This document shows, piece by piece, positions 8,173 through 16,866 of a stretch of DNA of 64,000 nucleotides (the stretch's first letter is position 1; every line of letters starts with the position of its first letter). Under the pieces are notes generated by a model. It made no database searches. It saw only the letters and a list, made by a program, of their open reading frames with translations, and was not told the origin of the DNA. Location of the stretch: assembly GCA_965230015.1 (NCBI GenBank), contig CBDDKF010000026.1, forward strand, positions 62,001-126,000, given 5' to 3'. This DNA comes from JABSQH01 sp965230015 (GTDB lineage: Bacteria > Actinomycetota > Acidimicrobiia > Acidimicrobiales > Ilumatobacteraceae). The position numbers were made by a program, and so were the translations under genes.

Positions 8173-8843
8173 TGCGCCGACCGCATCTTGTGCAGCAGCT
8201 CGGCGATCACGAAGTCGTGCTCCTCGTCGATGTCGACGGCTTCGAGGGGGTCGACCTCGAACAGCATCGGGCGATCGCCGATCCGCCGACCGGCGGCAAT
8301 CAGATCGTCGGGGAACACGTAGACGTTCGAGTTCTCCTCGTAGACGGGCGGGAGGTCTTGGGTGCGCAGTAGCTCTTGCGGGTTGTGGTTCATCGGGTTG
8401 CCGTGCTCGTCGTACAGGCGGGTCTGCAGGCGCGTCACGGTGAAGAGGGAATCGTGTGCGTCGCTCGATGCGTCGAGCGCCTCGATGGCCCGCTGCACCG
8501 TGTCGGCGGTGAGCAGTGGATTCGTGCTGTGCGTTTGCAGGTACCACGACGCCGGGAACTGTGACGCGTCGTACGCGAGTACGTCGGTCATCGGCACCTC
8601 GCCACCCAGGAGGTGCTCGGGGCGAGGTATGCACTGGACAGCCGGGAAGTGTTCGGCACACTGTGCTTCGATCGTGGGGCTATCGGTGTCGATGACCACC
8701 GTGTCGATCTGGGGAACATCGAGCAGCGTCGAGACGACGTGATGAAACAACGGACGCCCGTTGAAGTCTCGGTAGTTCTTGCCGGGCACCCGCTCGCTCG
8801 AGTGGCGCATCGGCACGAAGGCAACGATGCCGTCGATCGTCAT
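8169..8843 (-). CDS. Acylneuraminate-type (NeuA-like) cytidylyltransferase
   Basis: 224 residues from ATG 8843, the right length for a single-domain CMP-sugar synthetase. The N-terminal nucleotide-binding segment is VPMRHSSERVPGKNYRDFNG. IDTDSP and LQTHSTNPLL follow, and then the VDIDEEHDFVIAE region that holds the metal-binding acidic residues. It should activate a 2-keto sugar acid as a CMP-sugar using CTP. No NeuB- or KdsA-like synthase occurs in this operon; the nearest is pseI at 24015. It overlaps genes on both sides by four bases. The substrate could be Pse or a different acid made by this operon. Confidence 0.78.
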   Translation of the reverse strand: MTIDGIVAFVPMRHSSERVPGKNYRDFNGRPLFHHVVSTLLDVPQIDTVVIDTDSPTIEAQCAEHFPAVQCIPRPEHLLGGEVPMTDVLAYDASQFPASWYLQTHSTNPLLTADTVQRAIEALDASSDAHDSLFTVTRLQTRLYDEHGNPMNHNPQELLRTQDLPPVYEENSNVYVFPDDLIAAGRRIGDRPMLFEVDPLEAVDIDEEHDFVIAELLHKMRSAQ

Positions 8844-9784
8844 GACGCGTGCTTTGCGTCGACGAAGTCTGCGGGTTGCGACACCGTGATGCCCTTCGGG
8901 TAGTAGAAGCGTCGCTTCAGTTCTTGGGAGACGTCGCCTTGCTGCCGGAAGCCTTCCCAGGTGCCGAGGTACTGCGCGATGCGGAACGACGGAATCTCGA
9001 AGAGATTGCGGAGCAAGCTCCGGCGGGGGACCGCTGCGAGATAGTCGCGGCCGATGTTGGCCGCGCACAGCGCGAGCGCTTCGAAGGCGCCCATCCGTTG
9101 ATCGTGGAAGATCCGCCGGTGGGCGATGGCCTCACGCCGATAGCGGTTGCGAGTTCGGGCGAACTCCTCCTCGTGGATGTGGGCGATCGGCGCGTCGGCG
9201 CGGTACGCGATCTTTCCGCCGTGGGCGAGTGCGTTCTCTGCCCATGCGAGGTCTTCGAGTCCGGTGAGTTCTTCGTCGTAGGGAAACCGTTCCCACCACG
9301 ATTTGCGCACTGCGCAGTTGGCGTTGTTGCAGAACGGTGTCTGCTGGTCGGGATCGGATCGTTCGGGGAACCATTGCCGTAGCAGTTGCAGCTCGGAGAA
9401 CTTCGTGCGGTGGTCGCCGGTCTGTCGGCCGTAGCTCAGCGCGACGTCGTCGTCGTTGAACGGTTCGACGAGGTTCTGCAGCCAGTGGTCGTGGAGCGGG
9501 TACACATGTGCCGACACGAAGATCAGCACGTCGCCGGTTGCCGCCTTGCAGCCGACGTTCAACGAGCGCCCGAACGTGAAGTCCTCGGGCGCGATGTGCA
9601 CGATCGTTGCCCCGTGGGCTTCGGCGATCGCCACAGTGTCGTCGGTTGACCCGGAGTCGACCAGCACGATCTCGTCGGGTTGCTGTTCTTGCAGGAGCAG
9701 GCCGGACATCAGCGCGGGAAGGTGCTCGGCTTCGTTGAGTGCGCGGATGACGACCGAAGTCGTCGGACTCGTTTGAGCGGTCAC
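8840..9784 (-). CDS. Glycosyltransferase family 2 protein
   Basis: 314 residues from GTG 9784 (VTAQTSPTTSVVIRALNE), the start that puts the GT-A fold at the N-terminus. LVDSGSTDDTVAIAE and the ATGDVLIFVSAH region mark the nucleotide-sugar site; the usual DxD is replaced by SAH. Longer upstream frames lack a good start. A C-terminal helical region carries EFARTRNRYRREA. It is the first gene of the six-gene operon running down to galE, so its promoter should lie in the 185-base divergent gap. It may transfer the CMP- or UDP-sugar made by its own operon. Confidence 0.78.
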   Translation of the reverse strand: MTAQTSPTTSVVIRALNEAEHLPALMSGLLLQEQQPDEIVLVDSGSTDDTVAIAEAHGATIVHIAPEDFTFGRSLNVGCKAATGDVLIFVSAHVYPLHDHWLQNLVEPFNDDDVALSYGRQTGDHRTKFSELQLLRQWFPERSDPDQQTPFCNNANCAVRKSWWERFPYDEELTGLEDLAWAENALAHGGKIAYRADAPIAHIHEEEFARTRNRYRREAIAHRRIFHDQRMGAFEALALCAANIGRDYLAAVPRRSLLRNLFEIPSFRIAQYLGTWEGFRQQGDVSQELKRRFYYPKGITVSQPADFVDAKHAS

Positions 9785-9969
9785 TCTGCGAACGCTAGCG
9801 AGTTGTCCCTTTGGAGCGGTGAGATGTCGTATGGCTTGCTTCGCGGAATAGGATCTCGCATCGCCCGACCACTGGATACGTGAGGCTCGGTCTGTACCTG
9901 CAGGCGCCCGCATTGGTCCTTCAACGGTTGCCGCTGAGTTGACGCCAACGTCCTAGGAGTTCTCTTCGA
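9785..9969. promoter_or_regulatory. Divergent intergenic region between two glycan operons
   Basis: 185 bases separate the GTG of the galE operon (minus) from the ATG of the GT4-DUF115 gene (plus), so both promoters must lie here or be very close. An aggag element at 9955-9959 serves the plus gene. I could not identify convincing -35/-10 pairs by eye. Confidence 0.4.
9955..9959 (+). promoter_or_regulatory. Ribosome binding site of the GT4-DUF115 gene
   Basis: The aggag motif lies ten bases before ATG 9970 and supports that start. Confidence 0.6.
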
Positions 9970-12339
9970 ATGTCGAATCCGCTCAATACCACGACTCTCC
10001 TATGGTGCGGACGATTCTCTCGGCCCGACGGGTACGGCACGGTGTCGCGAAACCACCTGGTCGGCCTCGTCGAAGCCGGCGCCCGTGTCGCCGCATTCGA
10101 TCTCGACCTCATGGAGTTGGTGGGGCCCGAGTGCGGTGCCGCCTTGGTGACACGACCGACCAAGAAGACGGTGACGGTGGCCCCTGAAGATGAGAACGAC
10201 AACGTCGCCGTCGTGTTTCACGAGCGACCCGACATGTACTCGCGTATTCGAGTTGATGGCCGAGCTGCACTGTTCGGGCACTCCGTGTTTGAGACCGAGG
10301 GATTGCCCCCCGGCTGGGTCGAACCGCTTACCTCAGCCGACGAGGTGTGGGTTGCGTCGGACTTCAATCGCAGGAGCTTTGCGGCTGCGGGTGTGCCGAG
10401 CTTCATGATGCACAAGATCCCCCACAGCCTTGAAACACGCGCGTACGACGGGCGGCTGGGCACGACCAGACTGGCTGGCGAGCGGACGGTGCAGTTCTTG
10501 TCTGTGTGTTCAAGTCTGGAGCGACGCGACCTTGGTCTTCTCTTTCGCAGCTTCTTGCGGGCGTTTGAGCCGGAAGACGACGTCGTGTTCGTCGTCAAGC
10601 TACGAGACAGCCTTGCCACGGTGCAGGCGGCTCAGACGATGCTCGACCAGTCCGTTCAGGTGATCGGCGGTTCGGCTGCGCTCCTGTCGAGTCGAATTCG
10701 GCTCCTACCCGGCGACTACAGCCGTGAGGAGATGATTCGCCTGTACGGCGGCTGCGACGTGTACGTATCTCCCGAACGCGCCAACGGCTGGGACCTACCG
10801 ACGATGGAGGCGATGGCGTCCGGTAAACTGGCGATCGGGGCCGACACAGGTGGAGCGACGGAGTACGCCCACCCGGAGTTCGCACTCCGTATACCGGTCG
10901 ATTCGGGCGCTCATGTTCCGATACCGAGCGCAAAGCCACATCCCTTGTACACGGCGCAGTCGTGGTCGGGGATCAATGAGGACGACGTGGTCCAGGCGAT
11001 GCGGCGGGCGTACGCCGACGCTGAACTGCGGGCGACGATGGGCAAGATGGCCCAGCGGCATGTCTCGGACCGTTTCGATACCAGCGTCGTCGCGCAGTCG
11101 ATCCTCGGGCGCGTGACTCCGCTGGAGCCGACCCGCATGCATTCGATGCGGCGTGCCACGGTCACCATTGGCAGGCAGGACAGCGTGTGGCGTCAGGTGA
11201 ACGAACGGCGATCCGAGATGGTCGAGTCGGCTCTTGCTGGCACATTGCTCGATGCCGCGAGTACCCGCGATGCATCGAGCGCTATGAGTCGATATCGGGC
11301 CGCAAATCAACTACGCGGTCGACTTCGACAGGGTGCAACTGGGCCGATCGCCCGTGCACTTGGCGAAGCGGTCGCTACCCCCAAGAGCCAGGGTGCACTG
11401 AAGACCGTACGCGTGGCTCGAGTCGCACGGGAAGTAGCGCGGCTCGGGGGCGGCTCGACGAATCGTCGCCGACTTCAGACCCTCGGTCGCGGGATCAGAG
11501 AAATGCAATTCGCGCCGTTCGACGAGGCCGGCTACTCAGCCGAGAGCATCGACGCTCGGCGCGCGGCTTGTGGCCAGTTCCCGGTGATCCCGCTCTCGAA
11601 CGAAGAGCAAGCACGACTCAAGCAACTCCGCAGCACGTACTACGGCGAGCGGTGCTTCATTCTCGGCAATGGTCCGAGTTTGAACCGCACGGATCTGAGC
11701 AAGCTGGCAGGAGAGCACACGTTCGGGGTGAACAAGATCTACTTGCTATTCGACCGTATTGACTGGCGTCCAACCTTCTATTCGCTTCTCGATTGGCGGG
11801 TCGGTCCGGAAATCGCGCCTCACGTCGGCCAACTCGACGACAGTCTCAAGTTCATCCCGAATCGGTTCCGCGGGCTCTTCCCCGACAACGACCACACTGC
11901 CTGGTACACGACTCGGCCTGTGCTCGACGACGTTGCGACGCAGTTCGCGCCCGACGTTACCCTCGGCGTTCCATCCAGAGGAACCATTCTGGTTACCGCA
12001 ATCCAGTTGGCGTTTCACCTCGGATTTCGGGAGATCTATCTCATTGGCACAGATGCGTCGTACACGATTCCCGATACCGTGCGGCAGTCTGGTCCGGATC
12101 GGCACGGTACCGGGATACGGCTCAACCTCGAGAGCACGGCCGACGATGATCCGAACCACTTCGACCCCACCTACTTTGGCAAGGGCGCGCAGTGGCACGA
12201 CCCGAACGTCGACGAGATGGTTCGCATGTTTCGAACGATGCGCAAAGGAGTGGAGCTTCACGGTGGTCGCCTGATCAATGCAACCGTCGGTGGCAAACTC
12301 GAAGTGTTGCCCCGAGTTGACTACGAATCGCTCTTCTGA
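9970..12339 (+). CDS. Fusion protein: GT4 glycosyltransferase plus DUF115/MptE-like domain
   Basis: 789 residues. The N-terminal half (about 1-385) is a GT-B glycosyltransferase with the E-x7-E motif in PERANGWDLPTMEAMASG near residue 266. A basic linker follows. Residues about 530-785 match the DUF115/MptE-like fold: FILGNGPSLNRTDL (near 566), FGVNKIYL, and the late GFREIYLIGTDASY. The same domain family forms the core of Maf proteins, which transfer nonulosonic acids to flagellin. This gene stands alone between the galE operon and a converging sulfotransferase operon, 11 kb from the Pse genes. Both domain calls are from motifs; a Pse-transfer role is inference. Confidence 0.75.
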   Translation: MSNPLNTTTLLWCGRFSRPDGYGTVSRNHLVGLVEAGARVAAFDLDLMELVGPECGAALVTRPTKKTVTVAPEDENDNVAVVFHERPDMYSRIRVDGRAALFGHSVFETEGLPPGWVEPLTSADEVWVASDFNRRSFAAAGVPSFMMHKIPHSLETRAYDGRLGTTRLAGERTVQFLSVCSSLERRDLGLLFRSFLRAFEPEDDVVFVVKLRDSLATVQAAQTMLDQSVQVIGGSAALLSSRIRLLPGDYSREEMIRLYGGCDVYVSPERANGWDLPTMEAMASGKLAIGADTGGATEYAHPEFALRIPVDSGAHVPIPSAKPHPLYTAQSWSGINEDDVVQAMRRAYADAELRATMGKMAQRHVSDRFDTSVVAQSILGRVTPLEPTRMHSMRRATVTIGRQDSVWRQVNERRSEMVESALAGTLLDAASTRDASSAMSRYRAANQLRGRLRQGATGPIARALGEAVATPKSQGALKTVRVARVAREVARLGGGSTNRRRLQTLGRGIREMQFAPFDEAGYSAESIDARRAACGQFPVIPLSNEEQARLKQLRSTYYGERCFILGNGPSLNRTDLSKLAGEHTFGVNKIYLLFDRIDWRPTFYSLLDWRVGPEIAPHVGQLDDSLKFIPNRFRGLFPDNDHTAWYTTRPVLDDVATQFAPDVTLGVPSRGTILVTAIQLAFHLGFREIYLIGTDASYTIPDTVRQSGPDRHGTGIRLNLESTADDDPNHFDPTYFGKGAQWHDPNVDEMVRMFRTMRKGVELHGGRLINATVGGKLEVLPRVDYESLF

Positions 12340-13700
12340 ACGAGAAGACGACGGTAGATCGCGCTGGCCTCGTCGATCTCAGAGTAGTTCTCTGCCCAGG
12401 AGCCCATTGGTCCCCAGGATGTCCGAGCAGCGCTGCGCTCACCGCGGAACAGTCCCGCTCCGGTCGCCGCTTGTGATGCTGGCCGCGATTCGGGGGTGTG
12501 CTCCGCCGGCTGGATTGGGGAGCCGGTGCACCAGCTGACGACCTCGCCGAGGCGTGGGGACCTTGTGACGACATCACGATACGTGATGACCGGGCCGGGG
12601 AACGCGCGTGCAGTCGCCTCGAGGCTGCTCACCGATCGGTAGACGAAGGCGGGTATCTCCGACTCATCCAGCCATGGGTACCACTTGGGGTTCCGTTGCT
12701 GATACTCCAACATCGACCACATACAGTCCAGTGGCTCGCGGACCAGGAAGATGGGGAGGACCTCGGTCGCTGTCGCTAGACGTCGAAGCCTGTCAGCCCA
12801 TCGGACGCCTTCAAACGAATAGAACTCCGGATGCGCCTTCTCGACTGCGATGGTGGGTGGCCGGAGAGTGACCGGGCCCTTCGACGGTACGGTCTCGCCC
12901 AGACCGTCGGCAACCTCGAGCCCCAAGCGGTCCTGTGGCCCATTGCTGAGGTCAGCCGGGTACCGGCGGCCGTCGAGACCCATAGCACGCCAGTACCGAG
13001 CGGTCGGCCACAGATCCACACCGGGAACGGCGCGGAGCGTGTCGAGCAAGAGGGTGCTCGCGGTTCGCTGCATGGCAACGATCACCACAACCCGATGGGG
13101 CTCATGGCCCTCTGTCGCAAGCTCGGCTGTATCGACTATCCGGCGGCTGCGTTCCTTGGTGACGCGTCTGCCGAGGCGGTCGATTCGCTCATTCACCCGT
13201 TCGTTGGTGCGCTCAAACCGTGCTGCGAGTTGTTGGCGGTGTTTGGTGGCGGCGTGCATCTCGGCTTGCAGCGTCTCACCCGCCTCATGGAGACGATCGA
13301 TCTGGTCGGCGGCGGCACGATCTGCACCCTCTCGGACGCGACGCTCTTCGTCCGCAGCGCTCTTGAGGGTCGCGTGAACGTCGGCGAGCGCCGATTCCGC
13401 GTCGGCTTCGGCTCGACGGATGCTCAGTTGCACCGCTTCGGTCGCTGCGTTGCGCTGCTGAGCCTCGCGTGCGATCCGGCCGTCGCTACGTACCTCCTGG
13501 CGCCGGAGGCGATAGAGCAACGCAAGTGCGCCGACAACGATCGCAACCGATCCCAACAGCTGTGCTGCGAAGGGGAGAAGTACTGCGATCACCGCCATTG
13601 TCGCTGCGAGGATGATCGCTGCTCCGGAGGGGCTTCGGGCTGCCGAGGCGATGTTGCGCGCGGCAGTGGCCAGCGCGTTCAACGGTGCACCTTTGCCCAT
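12321..13700 (-). CDS. Membrane-anchored sulfotransferase with coiled-coil stalk
   Basis: 459 residues from ATG 13700. An in-frame TTG at 13835 would add 45 residues but overlaps the upstream gene. Two adjacent hydrophobic helices span about 25-63 (AAIILAATMAVIAVLLPF and LLGSVAIVVGALALLY). A long charged helical stalk follows to about residue 195. The sulfotransferase domain then starts with VVIVAMQRTASTLLLDTL, a PAPS loop, and continues to FLVREPLDCMWSM. A tethered sulfotransferase acting on lipid-linked or membrane-near glycan fits this order. The 3' end overlaps the converging GT4-DUF115 gene by 19 bases. It is the last gene of the operon that starts at 18846. Confidence 0.75.
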   Translation of the reverse strand: MGKGAPLNALATAARNIASAARSPSGAAIILAATMAVIAVLLPFAAQLLGSVAIVVGALALLYRLRRQEVRSDGRIAREAQQRNAATEAVQLSIRRAEADAESALADVHATLKSAADEERRVREGADRAAADQIDRLHEAGETLQAEMHAATKHRQQLAARFERTNERVNERIDRLGRRVTKERSRRIVDTAELATEGHEPHRVVVIVAMQRTASTLLLDTLRAVPGVDLWPTARYWRAMGLDGRRYPADLSNGPQDRLGLEVADGLGETVPSKGPVTLRPPTIAVEKAHPEFYSFEGVRWADRLRRLATATEVLPIFLVREPLDCMWSMLEYQQRNPKWYPWLDESEIPAFVYRSVSSLEATARAFPGPVITYRDVVTRSPRLGEVVSWCTGSPIQPAEHTPESRPASQAATGAGLFRGERSAARTSWGPMGSWAENYSEIDEASAIYRRLLVQKSDS

Positions 13701-13815
13701 TGGAGACGAGCCGTCCCGACCGGGGTTTTCTGGCCCCAGGGAGGATCGAGCGGAGATCGGATCACGGCGTGGAAACGGTAGTCGAGGTGGCGCTGCGCAG
13801 CGATCTACGAGGCTG

Positions 13816-15309
13816 TCAAGTGCTGACTCGTGCAACGGCCACGAGTGGCGGATCTGTCGCCAGTTCCTCGACGACGACCCACTCGATCTCTGTGAACGCG
13901 CTGAGCCGGCGCCTGCACCGGTCCACTTCGTCGCCGGCGCACAACACGGTTATCGTCCCGGCTTGTTCCTCTGCAGCCTGTATGACGTTGTCGAGGATCG
14001 GCCATGCACGGTTGGCGATGCCATTCACGTCCGCGCCCTTTGATCGCGCGGAGAACACGACGGGCCAGACCTCGAAGTACTCCCCGACAACCACATCGAC
14101 GTCGCGCTCGACGACTGTGGCCGCGAGCGGCTCGGCGGTGCGCAACACCGACAAACTGTCGTCGGTCGTGAGTCCGATGACTCCAATTCCGATCGCAACA
14201 ACGGACGCCACGCCGACACAGCACTGCAGTGCTGTTGTGCCGACGTGTTGCCGCATCGTGTTCTCGAACGACGTTGCGACTTCAGCGGTTGCTGCGCCGA
14301 CCAACAGGAGGAACGCCGCAACAACTGGGAAGAAGTAACGCAACGAGAATGAGTTGGTCTGTACCCAGCTGTTTGCGCTGAATACGAGTAGCCAGACGAG
14401 AGCGAAGAGCGGTGTCGTTGCGTAGAGAAGCTTGAGCCGCGTCTCTAGCATGTCTCGGCGACTCCACAGCACCCAGCACGAAGCGCCGATGATCAGCGTT
14501 ACCAAGACCGGGTTCGTGTTGTCGAGGAACTGTTCGAGCACGCGGGGGAGACCTTCACCGAGCGTGTCGATGGAGAATCCTGCGTAGTCGCCAGAGTTGG
14601 TCGAGATGTTCACCCAACTTGACGCCAGCGATGAGACTCCGAAGCCACATCCGCCGATGAGGATCACGAGCGCGAACCTCCGTGTGCGTGTGCTGCCATC
14701 GCGCCCGAGGAACCACGCAAACGGAGCGAAGAGAATCGTCGACGGGATCAGAAGTGCGCTCACCACGATTGCACCTGACGCTGCGATGATCGACGCGGCT
14801 CCGCTTCGATCCATGATCAACCACGATCCGACCAAGAAGAGGGTCAGGGAGAGTGCGTATTGCTGTTCGAAGATGTACTGAAACGAAGGTCCTCCGCCCA
14901 GGCTCACAGCGAGCGAGATGGCAGTCAAGACGAGGGCAATGCTGCTGGCCACTGCAGAGACACGGTGGCGAGTTGAAGCGAGGTGATGCCGGATGAAGAT
15001 TAGGACGAGGCCATAGAACACACAGCCAAAGAGCAGCATCTGGGCGTAGAAGTTCCACGTGGGATTGCTGATCGGGCTTGCGATCGCTGGGACCAGATTG
15101 ACGAGTCGGTCCTGGCCCCAATAGAAGAGGGTCAACTCCTGGGTCGAAATGAGTGCGTACAGGAGCGCATCTGCATTGACGTAGTCGAGGTACGACCACA
15201 TGGCGACGATGGCGAGCCCGACTACAAGCAAGGCCTGTAGGACCGTCCACACGAATGTGGTCGGACGCTCGGACCGTCTTGTCGGTCGATGATCAGTGAC
15301 TGCCATCAT
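13816..15309 (-). CDS. Polytopic membrane protein, possible GT-C-like or glycan-related, unknown
   Basis: About 497 residues from the tandem ATG ATG at 15309/15306, with many hydrophobic segments (roughly ten to twelve), for example VWTVLQALLVVGLAIVAMW near the N-terminus. The first extracytoplasmic loop contains LDYVNADALLYAL and FYWGQDRLVNL, acidic residues placed as in GT-C enzymes. A C-terminal soluble tail follows. I do not recognise a named family. It overlaps the upstream GT2-methyltransferase fusion by 17 bases and precedes the sulfotransferase gene. A role in extracytoplasmic sugar transfer is plausible but unproven. Confidence 0.6.
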   Translation of the reverse strand: MMAVTDHRPTRRSERPTTFVWTVLQALLVVGLAIVAMWSYLDYVNADALLYALISTQELTLFYWGQDRLVNLVPAIASPISNPTWNFYAQMLLFGCVFYGLVLIFIRHHLASTRHRVSAVASSIALVLTAISLAVSLGGGPSFQYIFEQQYALSLTLFLVGSWLIMDRSGAASIIAASGAIVVSALLIPSTILFAPFAWFLGRDGSTRTRRFALVILIGGCGFGVSSLASSWVNISTNSGDYAGFSIDTLGEGLPRVLEQFLDNTNPVLVTLIIGASCWVLWSRRDMLETRLKLLYATTPLFALVWLLVFSANSWVQTNSFSLRYFFPVVAAFLLLVGAATAEVATSFENTMRQHVGTTALQCCVGVASVVAIGIGVIGLTTDDSLSVLRTAEPLAATVVERDVDVVVGEYFEVWPVVFSARSKGADVNGIANRAWPILDNVIQAAEEQAGTITVLCAGDEVDRCRRRLSAFTEIEWVVVEELATDPPLVAVARVST

Positions 15310-16846
15310 CCCCAATCGGTCGTCGAGCGACGACCGCGATTGACTGACCGAACGGAGGCCGACACCGCTGCTCGATCGACCGGGTGAAGGGCACGGCGAA
15401 GCGATCGACAAGACGGAGCATCTTGGGGTTCGAGGGCTCGCTCCGGAATAGCCGCATGAAGACGAGCCAGGCGAACCATCCCGGTAGGTTCACGTAGGTC
15501 GAATCCGTCACCTCGAACCCGCAGTCCTCCACGAGGCTCACCAGTTGTGGCCTGCGGTATCGGCGGTAGTGCCCCAGTCTTCGGTCGAACGGCGAGTACA
15601 GCGACTCGAACGCGGGAACCCAGAGGAACAGGGATCCGCCCTCGCGCAGATGCGCGCACGTGGCCCGCAACGCGCCGGCATCATCTTCAATGTGTTCGAG
15701 CACATTGATCATGACCGCTGAACCAGCAGCTTCGGGAAGGTCGACGTCCTCCAGCGTTGATGCATGAATCGTGACACGGGAGTCATTGCCGTACCGATCG
15801 TGGAGGTTGCGAGTTCCCAGCTCGCTCGGCTCGACCGCATGCGTGTGCCCGACCTCGGCCAGTACCGATGTAAACGTTCCGTGTCCGGCGCCAATCTCCA
15901 GTATTGGCGCGGCCAGGTCCCGACCGCCGAAACTCAGAATCCATCGGAGGTAGTTCTGTGCGCCGTCGAGCGCTTCGAGCGTCGAGCCAAGTGTTGTGTC
16001 GATCAACGCGTCGTCGGCGATGACCGTGTCCGACGTGAATCGTCGCCGGACGTGGCGGCCGACGAGTCGGCCGATGAGCGGGGAATGGCGCTTGAGGTGG
16101 AACCGCTCGCCGATTGGCGAGTAGGCGACGATGCAGAACACCGCCTGGATGCCGTCCCTCCAGCCGATCTTCTTTCCGTCAGCGAACGACCGACCCCGGT
16201 AGGAGATACCGATCTCGTAGATCGGAACGTCCAACTGCGCCAGCTTCGCAGTGATCTCCGGCTCGAAACCGAATCGCTCCTCCTCGACGACGATCTGATC
16301 AAGGACGCTGCGTCGGAACGCCTTGTAGCAGGTCTCCATGTCCGTGAGATTGAGATTCGTCAGCATGTTCGAGAACACGGTCAACACTCGGTTGCCCGTC
16401 GCGTGCCAAAAGCTCATCACTCTGCGGTTGCTGCCCCCCGAGAACCGAGATCCGTACACAACGTCCGCGGTTCCCTCAATGAGTGGACCGAGAAGCGTTA
16501 CAAACTCGGCCGGGTCGTACTCCAGGTCGGCGTCTTGCACGATCACGTACTCCGACCGAGCGGCAGCAAATCCGGTTTTCAGGGCGGCACCTTTTCCCCG
16601 GTTCTCTTCATGCGTCAGCACAGTGACACGTGGATCGCTGATCGACCGAAGAACGAGTGGAGTTTCGTCGGTGGAACCGTCGTCGACGACGATCAGCTCT
16701 GCCACGACCGGCGAATCGAGTACGGCCTTGCAGAGTTGCGCGACGGTCGCTTCCTCGTTGAAGCAAGGGACGACGACCGACAGACACGGGATGAGCTGAT
16801 TTTGCACCCGACAACCGTACTGATTGCGAGGCGAAAACCTCAGCAT
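15293..16846 (-). CDS. Fusion protein: DPM1-like GT2 plus SAM-dependent methyltransferase
   Basis: 517 residues from ATG 16846; an alternative GTG at 16807 would remove 13 residues. The N-terminal domain resembles dolichyl/polyprenyl-phosphate sugar synthases: VVPCFNEEATVAQL, VVDDGSTDETP, then QDADLEYDP near 104-112. The conserved NRGKGAALKTGF is also present. The C-terminal domain begins near 310 with LEIGAGHGTF, the SAM-binding motif I, and has MINVLEHIEDD at the post-I region. One chain may thus make a lipid-linked sugar and methylate it or its product. The gene sits 20 bases after the stop of the GT2/GT-B gene. Confidence 0.8.
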   Translation of the reverse strand: MLRFSPRNQYGCRVQNQLIPCLSVVVPCFNEEATVAQLCKAVLDSPVVAELIVVDDGSTDETPLVLRSISDPRVTVLTHEENRGKGAALKTGFAAARSEYVIVQDADLEYDPAEFVTLLGPLIEGTADVVYGSRFSGGSNRRVMSFWHATGNRVLTVFSNMLTNLNLTDMETCYKAFRRSVLDQIVVEEERFGFEPEITAKLAQLDVPIYEIGISYRGRSFADGKKIGWRDGIQAVFCIVAYSPIGERFHLKRHSPLIGRLVGRHVRRRFTSDTVIADDALIDTTLGSTLEALDGAQNYLRWILSFGGRDLAAPILEIGAGHGTFTSVLAEVGHTHAVEPSELGTRNLHDRYGNDSRVTIHASTLEDVDLPEAAGSAVMINVLEHIEDDAGALRATCAHLREGGSLFLWVPAFESLYSPFDRRLGHYRRYRRPQLVSLVEDCGFEVTDSTYVNLPGWFAWLVFMRLFRSEPSNPKMLRLVDRFAVPFTRSIEQRCRPPFGQSIAVVARRPIGDDGSH

Positions 16847-16866
16847 CGATGGCGATCGGAGTGCGG

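Noticed and set aside
11600..12339. Pterin pyrophosphokinase activity for the MptE-like domain
   Set aside because: The fold name alone does not give the function; the fusion to GT4 and the context favour glycan work.
13701..13835. N-terminal extension of the membrane-anchored sulfotransferase from TTG 13835
   Set aside because: It would overlap the upstream gene by 20 bases and add a low-complexity stretch; ATG 13700 fits better.
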